A stretch of DNA of 64,000 nt from Bifidobacterium saguini DSM 23967 (GTDB taxonomy: Bacteria; Actinomycetota; Actinomycetes; Actinomycetales; Bifidobacteriaceae): NCBI RefSeq assembly GCF_000741715.1, contig NZ_JGZN01000003.1, positions 62,001 to 126,000 on the forward strand, in the 5' to 3' direction. A program made the position numbers and the translations under genes. Positions 44,553 to 53,633 of this stretch are shown here, in pieces; the stretch's first letter is position 1; each line of letters opens with the position of its first letter. The notes beneath the pieces were generated by a model. It did no database searches. It was not told the DNA's origin and was given only the letters and a program-made list of their open reading frames with translations.

Positions 44553-47432
44553 TTATTCGCCTTGGGCGAGGCGCTTGCATTCGGACGAGAAGTCTTGGTG
44601 CTCTTGCAACAGGTCTACGGTCAGGGGCTTCGGGAAGGTCTTGGAGCGCTTGGAGGCGTTCGCCGGAGCTTTCTCGCCCTGGTAGAGCGGCGTCGGATAG
44701 GTCTTCAGCAGCTCCTTGCGTCCCTTGTCGATGATCACGCCGGCCATCTTCTGTGCCTTCGGGTTGGTCTTGGTGCCCTTATCGAGCACAGCCACCGATT
44801 CAGTCAGCGAGTAGTTGCCTTCCTCAGGGTCCACGTAATCGATCGGCAGGCCCTTCTTCTTATCGGCCACGGCCTGGTGGCGCAGGCCGAAACCGATTGC
44901 CACTTCGCCGGAACGCACGGCCTTCAACGGTCCTGAGCCGGACTGTTCAAGGTGCGGGCCCGCGTTGCGGTAGATGGAGGTCAGAATCTGCTTGCCTTCA
45001 TCGCCGGTACCATAGGCGTCGGCGATGGCCTGAATCATCAGCCAACCGGTGGAGGAGCCTTCCATATCCGGCACGGAGATGAGACCCTTGTACTGTGGGT
45101 CGGCCAGATCCTTGAAGCTCTTCGGCTCGGGCACTCCGGCTTCCTTCAGCGCGGTGGTGTTCACGATGATCGCACCTTCTTGCGCAGTGGTGGGGGATCG
45201 GTAGGCGGGAGCCTTGGAATTCTCGGAGGTGCCGAGCAGCTTGGAGTGCACGTCGGTCAGATCGGCGAACATATGGTTGCGGTCCTGCGCAGAATCCACG
45301 TAGTAGGAGCTCATGGTGAGCATGTCCGCTTCGAGAGCCTTGCCTTCGGCGAGCATCTTGCCGCCGAGTTCGGAGGTGCCGAAGCTTTGGATGATGTACT
45401 GGTTCTTGAAACCGTTGTTATCCAGAGCATGCTGGAAGGCCACTACAGCCTCATCGTCGGCGTTTGTGTAAATCACCACTTGACCATTGGTGCTTGCGGT
45501 CGCCGTAGCACCGAAGCCGAAGCCGACCAGCAGTACGGCGAGCACCGCGGACAGCCCTGCAGTGAAGGCGTTGCGAGCCTTGCGGTTGCCGGAAGTCGGC
45601 AGCGGGAAGTCAGGCGTACCGTTGTGTGCGGCCTGTGCGGCAGCGGTCAGTCGCGTATCAGCGGCGACTGTGGAGCGAGCGGCGGCCAGCTGCGGGGTCT
45701 TTACTGTCGCGCGGGCGGCAGCCTTGGCACGCTCGGCAGAACGGTCGCGTGTGGCGAAGGCAATCACACCCTTGACCACCAGGTTGGTGACCAGAATCAG
45801 CAGCGAGAGCACGAACACATCATCGAACTTGGCGATGTGCTGCAGCGCGGAGATCTTCGTGGTGATTACCTGCGTGCGGGCGCCGGTCAGGAAGACCACT
45901 GCGGAAATCGTCACCATAGCGTTGACGAAGTAATAGCCGAAGACCTGCAGGATCGTGGGCCATGCGTTTGGTGTCACCACACGCACAATCGTCTTGATCC
46001 AGTTATCGCCCATGAGCTTGGCCGTGGTCTCCCAGCCGGCGTTCATCTTGGAGAGCGAATCCTTAATCATCTGGTATGGGGTGGCGAAGTAGTGGATGAT
46101 GTTCGCAATAATCAGAATCCAGAACGTGTTCTGCAGCGAGGAGCCGGAGAAGGCGAACAGGAAGGCGATGCCGAGCACCATGCCAGGCACGGTGTTGATG
46201 ATTGCGGAGATTGCGTCCACCGAGCGCTTCGCCCAGTTCGGCAACTTGGAGCGGGAGGTCACGAGACCCGCGGCGTAAGCGAACAGGCAGCCCACGATGG
46301 CGGTCATCACGGCCACGTACAGCGAGTTGGTGAACACTTGCGTCAGTTCGGAGTCGGTGAACATGTTCGTAATGTGCGAGAAGGTGGGCGCCACGTTGAA
46401 CGGCCATTCGGTGACGAACGGAATCAGCAGAATCACGGCGAATACCGAGAGCGTGCACACCAGCACCACCACGGAAGCGATGCCGCACGCCCAATCACGG
46501 CGCTTGCCCTTCGGCAGTTCAACCTGGCTGATCTGCTTGTAACGGATGGCGAAACGCTCCAGCACGGTCATCAAAATGATGGAGATGATCGAAGGAATAA
46601 GCATGAACACGGCGATCACGGCACCACGGTTGAAGTTCGGGATGGAGCCGAGCATCTGGTTGAACAGGGTCATGGCCAGCACGTCGTACTCGCCGCCGAC
46701 CGAGGTAGGAATGCCGTAGTCGGTGAATGCGAGGAAGAACGACTGGATGAACGCCACCGCCATCGTGCCGATCAACGGCCTCAGCACGGTGTTGAGGAAC
46801 GTTGTCAGCGGCTTGTCTCCCATGATGTGCGAGACGATGATGAATTTCTTATCTACGAACTGGAAGCTGTTGTTGATCAGCAGGAAGCAGGTGGGCAGTG
46901 TGTAGATTACGTAGCCCATCAACAGGCCGTTGAAACCATAGATATCGAACAGCTGGTGCCCGAACAGGCGGGTGATCAGGCCCTGCTTGCCGAACGAGTA
47001 GATGATGGCGAAACCGTAGGTGATGGTCGGCAGCAGCATCGGCAGCTGAGCGAGCAGTGCCACGGCTTTCTTAAAACCAGCCGGCACATTCGTGCAGTTG
47101 ATGGTGTAGGCCAACAGGAATGCGAGCAGCACGGCCACCAATGCGGAGGTGGCGGAAACGGCCAGTGAGTTAGTGATCGAGCGGGTGAACTCCGGGCGGG
47201 AGAGCACGGCCGCATAGTTGGAGAGCGTTGCGGCGCCGGAAGCCGTGGTGAAGGAGCGGATGATGACCAGCACCATCGGCACCACGAGGAACGCGGCGAA
47301 GCAGATGGCCACGATGGCCAGCAGCGTCCATAATTCAGTCTGCTTCGGCGTACGCGGGCGGCGCTCATAGTTGACGATTTCAGGGCGGATGTTAGGCAGC
47401 TGCTTGCCTGCCTGAATGGATTCGACGGACAT
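44553..47432 (-). CDS. Phosphonate-type ABC transporter: permease-permease-binding protein fusion
   Basis: This single 959-residue chain holds what are usually three proteins. Residues ~33-300 form a first six-helix permease (EAA loop SHIMGDKPLTTFLNTVLRP, 201-219). Residues ~312-560 form a second (EAA loop GWETTAKLMGDNWIKTIVRV from 467). A charged cytoplasmic linker (562-620) leads to one more hydrophobic segment (about 623-645), and then an extracellular iron/AEP-type binding protein (QVVIYTNADD onward, 651-959). An extra helix after twelve puts the binding domain outside, so the topology is consistent. The ATPase gene ends three bases before it, and phnW follows. The frame is open throughout. 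Substrate 2-aminoethylphosphonate is inferred from the neighbours. Confidence 0.88.
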   Translation of the reverse strand: MSVESIQAGKQLPNIRPEIVNYERRPRTPKQTELWTLLAIVAICFAAFLVVPMVLVIIRSFTTASGAATLSNYAAVLSRPEFTRSITNSLAVSATSALVAVLLAFLLAYTINCTNVPAGFKKAVALLAQLPMLLPTITYGFAIIYSFGKQGLITRLFGHQLFDIYGFNGLLMGYVIYTLPTCFLLINNSFQFVDKKFIIVSHIMGDKPLTTFLNTVLRPLIGTMAVAFIQSFFLAFTDYGIPTSVGGEYDVLAMTLFNQMLGSIPNFNRGAVIAVFMLIPSIISIILMTVLERFAIRYKQISQVELPKGKRRDWACGIASVVVLVCTLSVFAVILLIPFVTEWPFNVAPTFSHITNMFTDSELTQVFTNSLYVAVMTAIVGCLFAYAAGLVTSRSKLPNWAKRSVDAISAIINTVPGMVLGIAFLFAFSGSSLQNTFWILIIANIIHYFATPYQMIKDSLSKMNAGWETTAKLMGDNWIKTIVRVVTPNAWPTILQVFGYYFVNAMVTISAVVFLTGARTQVITTKISALQHIAKFDDVFVLSLLILVTNLVVKGVIAFATRDRSAERAKAAARATVKTPQLAAARSTVAADTRLTAAAQAAHNGTPDFPLPTSGNRKARNAFTAGLSAVLAVLLVGFGFGATATASTNGQVVIYTNADDEAVVAFQHALDNNGFKNQYIIQSFGTSELGGKMLAEGKALEADMLTMSSYYVDSAQDRNHMFADLTDVHSKLLGTSENSKAPAYRSPTTAQEGAIIVNTTALKEAGVPEPKSFKDLADPQYKGLISVPDMEGSSTGWLMIQAIADAYGTGDEGKQILTSIYRNAGPHLEQSGSGPLKAVRSGEVAIGFGLRHQAVADKKKGLPIDYVDPEEGNYSLTESVAVLDKGTKTNPKAQKMAGVIIDKGRKELLKTYPTPLYQGEKAPANASKRSKTFPKPLTVDLLQEHQDFSSECKRLAQGE

Positions 47433-47435
47433 GGC

Positions 47436-48224
47436 TCAGGCCTCCTGCCCTGCGAGCGCGTGAGCTTTTTCGTCGGCCTCGGCTTCGTTGAACAGCGAGT
47501 AGATGTTGTTGCGCTTCACCTCAAGCTGGTGCAGGATGAACTTCTTGACGAAGTCGCTCGCCGGATGTTCGATGATGTTCTCCGGCGTATCGAACTGGGC
47601 GATTTTGCCGTGGTTGATGATGAGCACCTTGTCGCTCATCGTGCAGGCTTCCTCGGGATCGTGCGTGACCATGATGGTGGTGAGCTTGTACTGGTCCACG
47701 ATCTGCTTGATCTTGGCCTTGATGGATTCCTTGATCACGCCGTCCAATGCGGAGAGCGGCTCGTCGAGCAGCAGCAGCTTCGGCTTCATGACCAGTGTGC
47801 GGGCCAAAGCCACACGTTGCTTCTGACCACCGGACAGCTCGTCGATGTGTTTGTTCAAATGCTCTTCCAAACCGAGCAACTTGATAAGCTCCTTGATTTC
47901 CGCTTCGGAGGAGATGCCGGGGTTGTTGCGCAGACCATAGGTGATGTTCTCGTAAGCGGTGAGGTTCGGGAACAGGGCATAATCCTGGAACACGATGTTG
48001 AATCCGCGCTTCTCCATCGGCACCTGGGTCAGATCCTCGCCGTTGTACAAGATCTGGCCGCTGGTGGCATCGGTAATGCCAAGAATGATGTTGAGCAGCG
48101 TAGTTTTTCCGCCACCGGAGGGGCCAAGGATGGACATGATTTGGCCATCGCCCAAGGTGAGGCTGATGCCGTTCAACACATGAGTGTCACCGAACGATTT
48201 GGTGATGTTTTTCAGTTCGAGCAT
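47436..48224 (-). CDS. ABC transporter ATP-binding protein of the phosphonate importer (PhnT-like)
   Basis: This is a 262-residue ATPase. Near the N-terminus are LELKNITKSFGDTHVLNG and Walker A GPSGGGKTT; further on are the Q-loop, signature LSGGQKQRVALA, Walker B LLLLDEPLSALD and the H-loop VTHDPEEA. This is the spermidine/iron/AEP-type import ATPase family. The ATG at 48224 is chosen; a TTG three codons upstream is also possible. It is the first gene of the minus-strand cluster, and its promoter must lie in the 485-base gap shared with the divergent transporter gene. Confidence 0.9.
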   Translation of the reverse strand: MLELKNITKSFGDTHVLNGISLTLGDGQIMSILGPSGGGKTTLLNIILGITDATSGQILYNGEDLTQVPMEKRGFNIVFQDYALFPNLTAYENITYGLRNNPGISSEAEIKELIKLLGLEEHLNKHIDELSGGQKQRVALARTLVMKPKLLLLDEPLSALDGVIKESIKAKIKQIVDQYKLTTIMVTHDPEEACTMSDKVLIINHGKIAQFDTPENIIEHPASDFVKKFILHQLEVKRNNIYSLFNEAEADEKAHALAGQEA

Positions 48225-48709
48225 ATTTCCCAACTTGCCTTCCGCAGCTCACTGCAGAATTGAATTTTTCCGGATATTCAACATTCAGTTATGCGCGGCC
48301 AAAACCGCTAGGTCGTACTTTCATAGTCCGGCAAAAGTGGGTGGCGTGAATCTTACATTGGGGAAAGCTCAAGGAAGTGACGGTGAACAGTAAGTAAAAC
48401 TACATGTTTTACCCGTAGTCGCCGTAGTTTGTCGATAATTGCGTAGGTGCGCTGCCTCGAAAACGAATGAGCTGAGTTCTTGCCAACGGCCTTACTTCCA
48501 ACAACATGCATATATCTGCAATTTGCTATCCGTTCACCCTGCTGTAAACAAGGCTCTAATAAAAAAGTCGGGAGCGCAGCCCAATCGCCAGTAAGGATAA
48601 GCGCCAATTTGCATAAAAAAGGTCGGAAAACAGCACGCCGAGACTACGTACTAGGCAAGGCGTTCCGATACTATTAACCACGTCAGAATGGCTTAAACAC
48701 GGAGGATTC
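48225..48709. promoter_or_regulatory. Divergent intergenic region with a palindromic operator candidate
   Basis: No gene is seen in these 485 bases. The inverted repeat GTAAAAC-TACAT-GTTTTAC (48394-48412) lies near the middle, and AAACTAC (from 48398) is echoed by GTAGTTT near 48424-48430. These could bind a regulator of the phosphonate genes or of the transporter gene on the other side. Several AT-rich stretches could serve as promoters on either strand. Confidence 0.35.
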
Positions 48710-49888
48710 ATGCGGCGCTGGCTGATCAAGCTGCTGAAGAACGAGACGATTCTGGTGGTCGCCGCAGTACTCGCACTCATCTCCTGTTTCATAGTTCCGC
48801 CAGATGCCGACTACAAGGGTTACATTCACGCCAGCACCATCAGCCAGCTCATCTGTCTGATGATTGTGGTGTGCGGATTCCAGCGCATCGGCGTCTTCCG
48901 TATCATCGGCTCGCGTCTGCTGGAGAAAACCAGCACAATGCGCGGCCTCGTCATCACACTGGTGTCGCTCACCTTCTTCTCCGCCATGCTCATCACCAAT
49001 GATGTGGCGTTGGTGACATTCGTACCGTTCGCAGTAGCCGTGCTCATCATGGCCGGCCAGCAGGAGCGCACGATCTTAGTGGTCACGCTGATGACCATCG
49101 GCGCCAACGTGGGAAGTATGCTCACCCCGATCGGCAACGCGCACAACCTGTACTTAAAAGCCCTCACTGGCATGCCGACGCTGGAATTCATCGGCATCAT
49201 GGCTCCATATTCCATCGTTGCCGCCATACTGCTGGTGATTGTGGCCAGCGTGGTATTCGGCAAGCAGCCGGTCGGCAATCTCGGCAACCTTGAAACCGGC
49301 GTACTGGCCCCTGAACGCAACAAGCATCAGCCTGACGAAATCCGCATCACCGGCTATGGAGCCGGCTACGGCGGCTGGCGAACCGTGGTCTACACGCTGC
49401 TGTTCGTGGTCTGCCTGCTCGCCGTCTCCGATGTGATTCCGCTGTGGGCCATGTGCGTGATTGTGATAGTTGTGTTCCTGTTCACCGACCGCCGCGTATT
49501 CCGCTACGTGGATTGGGGCCTGCCGCTCACCTTCTGCATGTTCTTCATCTTCATCGGCAACATGAAGCGCGTGCCTGAATTCTATGAACTGGCACGCTCA
49601 CTGGTCGGCGGCCATCCGCTCGAAGTGGCCGTGGCTTCCAGCCAGGTAATCAGCAACGTACCGACTACAATTCTGCTTTCCGGCTTCTGCGACCAGTGGC
49701 GTGAACTGATCATCGGCACCAACTTGGGTGGTATGGGCACATTGATCGCTTCAATGGCTTCGCTGATTTCCTACAAGAACGTGGTACGTCAGTATCCCGA
49801 TAGGAAAGGCCGTTATCTGGCCATCTACTCGGCAGTCAACGTACTGTTCCTCGTAGTACTCGTAGGCTTGAGCTGGATTATCGAATAG
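48710..49888 (+). CDS. SLC13/ArsB-like anion permease
   Basis: This is a 392-residue membrane protein with about ten hydrophobic segments, related to the citrate/ArsB/NhaD ion transporter superfamily. The paired signature regions read FFSAMLITNDVALVTFVPFA with NVGSMLTPIGNAHN in the first half, and SSQVISNVPTTILLSGF with GTNLGGMGTLIASMASL in the second, an inverted structural repeat typical of this group. It probably moves an organic or inorganic anion. Since acetaldehyde and phosphate are made next door, phosphate or carboxylate is conceivable, but nothing in the sequence proves it. GGAGG precedes the ATG. Confidence 0.75.
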   Translation: MRRWLIKLLKNETILVVAAVLALISCFIVPPDADYKGYIHASTISQLICLMIVVCGFQRIGVFRIIGSRLLEKTSTMRGLVITLVSLTFFSAMLITNDVALVTFVPFAVAVLIMAGQQERTILVVTLMTIGANVGSMLTPIGNAHNLYLKALTGMPTLEFIGIMAPYSIVAAILLVIVASVVFGKQPVGNLGNLETGVLAPERNKHQPDEIRITGYGAGYGGWRTVVYTLLFVVCLLAVSDVIPLWAMCVIVIVVFLFTDRRVFRYVDWGLPLTFCMFFIFIGNMKRVPEFYELARSLVGGHPLEVAVASSQVISNVPTTILLSGFCDQWRELIIGTNLGGMGTLIASMASLISYKNVVRQYPDRKGRYLAIYSAVNVLFLVVLVGLSWIIE

Positions 49889-49900
49889 CGATGATTTGAT

Positions 49901-52230
49901 TTACTGCCAGCGAGCGGTGACCACAGTCAGGCTGTAAGGCTTGATTTTCATTGCCATCAGCGAATTCGTGGCAGGCAAAGATACTTTGCGAAGCTCTGGA
50001 ACAATAGCGCCCTGCGCCTCACCGCGATAGTCGATAGTGGTTTTGGCTTTCGGCGCGGCGGCCAGCGTCTCAATATCAAGGTGGACCGCACCCGTCCTAT
50101 TGGAGCTGCTGCCCAATACCGCCAATCCGCGTTCGATTTCCAACGTCACATCCACGGCAGTGGCACCAGTGTTGACGATTTTGATATACCGATAGTTGCC
50201 AGGCTTGTTGCCGCCGGTCGCGCTCACATACAAGTGTTGCGCTTCCTCGGTCTTTTCCGTATCCACCCGATAGGTCAGCTCGCCCACATGCGTGGAAAAC
50301 ATGCGTTCCGCCTCATAGTTCAACGTGGGGTTCACATGCGCCGGATTGAATTCAATAAGATTCTGTGCCCAACCCTTCGCTGGAATATGAGCCAGTAGTG
50401 GAGCATAAGACGTCATCTCCACCACATCCGAATTGCGTTCGCAGCCAGTCAAAAACGCGGCCTCGCCAAGCGCCGACCTCCACGTATTCGCGCCTTGTTC
50501 GGTTTGTGGCTGGCCTGCAAAATACCCGTTCGCGGAGTATTCGCCAAAATACACGCCGGCACCGCAACGCGGGTAATGGTCAAAACGATAGGCTTGCGCT
50601 TCAAACCATTGTGCCGAATGATAGGAATGCTCATCCACGATGATTGCATCGCCGGTGGCGGAATCCTGCGCTCCCTTGCCGGTGGATGCCTCAGTGCGCG
50701 CATAATCCCATGTACGTTTCATTGCAGGCTGGAATGGGAAAAGACCAGCGCTCATCACGCACAGCATATGCGGGTAGCGTTCATGAATCGCTTCGCTGAT
50801 ACGCGTGAACTTCGCCACATAATCCGTGCCGAAATTCTCATTGCCCACGCCAATCATGTCCAAACCAAACGGTTCCGTATGCCCCATGTCTCGGCGAACC
50901 GCAGCCCACGGGCTCGTATCCGGGTTCCCATTGGCGAATTCAATCAAATCCAGATAATCCTGAACCACATTGTGCCGGAACGCTTCGGAATCAATATCCA
51001 TATGCTTCGGATCGCGGCCGGGAGACTGGCATGCAATACCGGCAAACAACGTCGGCAGCGGCTTGGCACCCAAATCCTCGCATAGGCAGAAGTATTCATA
51101 AAAGCCGATTTGATAACTCTGGCAGTAGCTGGAACCATCCGGCATTTTGAACGACCACATGGAATACTGCGGGCGCCGAGCGGGAAGCGCGCCGATCGTA
51201 TCCTTCCAACGATATTCATTGCCGGGAGTGACGCCTTCCACAATGCAGCCGCCGGGGAATCGCATAAAGGTTGGATGCAACGCCTGAATGGTTTCCACCA
51301 AATCACGCCGAAGCTTGCCATAGCGCCATTTCGGGTCTCCCGCGCCCCAATAATCGGCATCCATGAATTGCACTGTGTCCAGATCAAACATAACACCAGT
51401 GCGGATAGGGGTAGTAGGGGAGTCGGCGGCGGTCGGTGCATCATCGCTTGATGTGTAGTCATTGGGCACAGTATCGTCTCTGGGTGCCGGCTCAACGGCA
51501 ATGCGCAAAATGCCATAGTCGGTCCCCATGCCGCGCACCTGGCTCTACAGTGCACCCAGCTGCTCTGCTCGCCAGCGTAATCCTTGGAATCCTCGGAATC
51601 ATGGTGAGCCTTATTGCCGGAGTCAATGGAATGCGTGGCGACGCAATCAAATCGGGCGACTTCAGTCAGTGGATTGCCCTGCTCATCAATCACACTGACG
51701 TCCAGCACAGCGCGACCCAATACCGGGCGCAACTGGAAGTCAATGTCATAGGAATGCCCGTCAACAATGGAAAAAGCAGGCTCGTTGCCGTTGCTGCCGC
51801 CGCCGTTATAACCAAAGTTTTCAATGCAAACAAACTCGTCCGAACGAGCGGTGCCGACAGCATCGGTTTGACAGCTATATGCGGGAAGCGTGGCGCGCAC
51901 GCGTGCGTACCGACTGTGTGCATGAATCGGAGGATCAGGGCAGTATGTGGCAAGTATCTGACCATGCTCGCCGCGAATTTCCGTGCCATAACTTTCAGCG
52001 GAACAGTTGATGAAATGCCAGAAGCGTAACGGGTCGGCTTCGGTACGCCAACGATCAGAGCCGGAAAATCTCCAAGTGTGATGGTCGAGATAGACGCCGT
52101 CGAAACTGTAATTATTCACCATATTGGCGTTCAGGCCACCATCGGCACTGTGATTGATATCTTCGAAAAAGACGCCGTACAGCCGCTCACTCGTACGATG
52201 AGTAGGGTCTGAGACCGTAATCCGAACCAT
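49901..52230 (-). pseudogene. Alpha-L-arabinofuranosidase (GH51-type), split by a frameshift
   Basis: Two overlapping frames together encode one arabinofuranosidase. The N-terminal ~230 residues (from ATG 52230: RLYGVFFEDINHSADGGLNA, a CBM-like insertion) are in one frame. From about 51540 the catalytic barrel and C-terminal beta domain continue in another (FDLDTVQFMDADYWGAGD, FMRFPGGCIVEG, acid/base Glu in IGVGNENFG, nucleophile Glu in YFGEYSANG). The span is 2330 bases, one short of a multiple of three, so a single-base deletion near 51540 explains it. The frame upstream of the break has an in-frame TAG. It would release arabinose from arabinoxylan or arabinan. Either a real inactivating mutation or a sequencing error; the rest looks intact. 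Confidence 0.8.
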
Positions 52231-52370
52231 GCCTCCAATTGTAGGTGCTGGCTGCGTGATGGCATGGCGAAGGTAAACGAAAATAGTTCGCTCACAGTTC
52301 ATATTGCGGTTAATGCAAATCGGGGGTTTTCCACTTGCGAGCCGGTACGCTCGAAGGCAGTGAATAATTA

Positions 52371-53267
52371 ATGATGGCGACGATCAGGAGCGGGCCTGTG
52401 CAATCCTCGGTGGGAATACGCGAGCGTATCGACCACGTATATCCAACATTACGTCCGGCCGAACGAGCTGTGGCGCAGTATATTCGCGATCACACGGATG
52501 AGGCTGCCGAACTCACAGTAGGACAGTTGGCTGATGTGGCGCATGTCAGTCAGCCCACGGTTATTCGTTTTTCTCGCAAACTTGGTTTCGGCGGTTACCG
52601 TGAATTGCGTTATGTGCTGCGGCATCCGACCGCCGCGCATGAGGTGACGTTCGATCCGCTGTCCGGGTTCGATTTGAATCCGTGGGACAGCGTTGACGAA
52701 ATCCCATCAAAGGCTGCGGATGGTGCCAAGGCGCTGATTGATGAAATGCGCGGGGCATTGGATGCCAAAGCGTACCGTAAGGCGATTGAGATTATTGCCG
52801 AAGCGGGATTAATTGATATTTTCGGCGTGGAGAATTCGCTGACGCCGGCTATGGATCTGTTCACGAAGTTCGAGTATCTGGGGCTCACATGCCGCCTCAA
52901 TACGGACGCTTACCTGCAGCAGATCGGTGCCGGACACCTGACTCATGGCGATGTTGCCATCGCATTCTCCCACTCCGGAAGCTCAGCGGATACGGTCAAG
53001 GCGCTTCGGTTGGCGAAGTCGCGTGGGGCGAAAACCATTGCGATCACCAACGCGATGGGGGCTCCCTTGGCCAGCTGGGCTGATGTAGTGCTTGTAACGG
53101 GCCGCGATTCGCATGCCATCTACGGCAATGCGATTTTCTCGCGTGTGGCCGATACCGCCCTCGTAGACATGCTCTACATGGGTGTGATTCTTTCCGATTA
53201 CGGCCGTTTTTCCACCGCATTGGACGAATCCGGCCGCATGATTCGCGACCGTGTGTTCGAAGGATGA
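52371..53267 (+). CDS. RpiR-family transcriptional regulator
   Basis: This is a 298-residue sugar-phosphate-responsive regulator. An N-terminal helix-turn-helix (about residues 10-85: LRPAERAVAQYIRDHTDEAA, VSQPTVIRFSRKLGFGGYREL) precedes a SIS domain (about 125-260) with IAFSHSGSSADTVKALRLAKSRGAKTIAIT-type phosphosugar-binding loops (quoted in part as landmarks). It is divergent from the arabinofuranosidase, with 140 bases between, so it is the likely regulator of that gene, though RpiR members also act at a distance. Confidence 0.88.
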   Translation: MMATIRSGPVQSSVGIRERIDHVYPTLRPAERAVAQYIRDHTDEAAELTVGQLADVAHVSQPTVIRFSRKLGFGGYRELRYVLRHPTAAHEVTFDPLSGFDLNPWDSVDEIPSKAADGAKALIDEMRGALDAKAYRKAIEIIAEAGLIDIFGVENSLTPAMDLFTKFEYLGLTCRLNTDAYLQQIGAGHLTHGDVAIAFSHSGSSADTVKALRLAKSRGAKTIAITNAMGAPLASWADVVLVTGRDSHAIYGNAIFSRVADTALVDMLYMGVILSDYGRFSTALDESGRMIRDRVFEG

Positions 53268-53320
53268 TATTGGGGGGCGAGGCTGCGCGTCTCGGCTGGA
53301 TAGTATGTTTGTCCGCTGAT

Positions 53321-53393
53321 GCCCCTGTAGCTCAATGGATAGAGCCACGGCCTTCTAATCCGTCGGTTGCCCGTTCGAGTCGGGTCGGGGGCA
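53321..53393 (+). tRNA. tRNA-Arg (anticodon UCU)
   Basis: The cloverleaf is complete: acceptor GCCCCTG/CGGGGGC, D-arm GCTC...GAGC, anticodon loop CTTCTAA (anticodon TCT), T-arm GCCCG TTCGAGT CGGGT and discriminator A. CCA is not encoded. The innermost anticodon-stem pair (position 31 C with 39 T) is a mismatch; the other four pairs are standard. It decodes AGA/AGG, rare codons in a GC-rich genome. Confidence 0.93.
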
Positions 53394-53401
53394 CATGTAA
53401 G

Positions 53402-53447
53402 GAAGACTGCGTTTCCGTTGGCTTGTTGCGAAGGAAACGCAGTCTTC
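53402..53447 (+). terminator. Terminator after tRNA-Arg
   Basis: A perfect 15-bp stem GAAGACTGCGTTTCC / GGAAACGCAGTCTTC with a 16-base loop is followed by TTGTTTTTTG. The next 180 bases up to the ABC gene show only a small palindrome, CACCCC-TAG-GGGGTG, near 53509-53522. Confidence 0.88.
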
Positions 53448-53633
53448 TTGTTTTTTGTTGCACCTGGCGGACCTGTTGAACCGACACGCTCAACGCGCTC
53501 AGGGAACACCCCTAGGGGGTGCGATGACGGCGCTGCCGCTATAGACTTGCTGAAAGTCATCTGAAGAGAAGAGTTCCAAAAACAGTGGTGCAGCCCGCTC
53601 GCCAAAGGCGACGAACGAGAGAAGAAGGTGCCT

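Noticed and set aside
44952..47168. 738-residue open frame on the plus strand
   Set aside because: It is the antisense shadow of the transporter fusion; composition (His, Gln, Gly, Asp-rich) is not protein-like.
53321..53447. Phage or element attachment site at tRNA-Arg
   Set aside because: No integrase gene and no repeated tRNA 3' end were found in the window; the sequence after the tRNA is an ordinary terminator.
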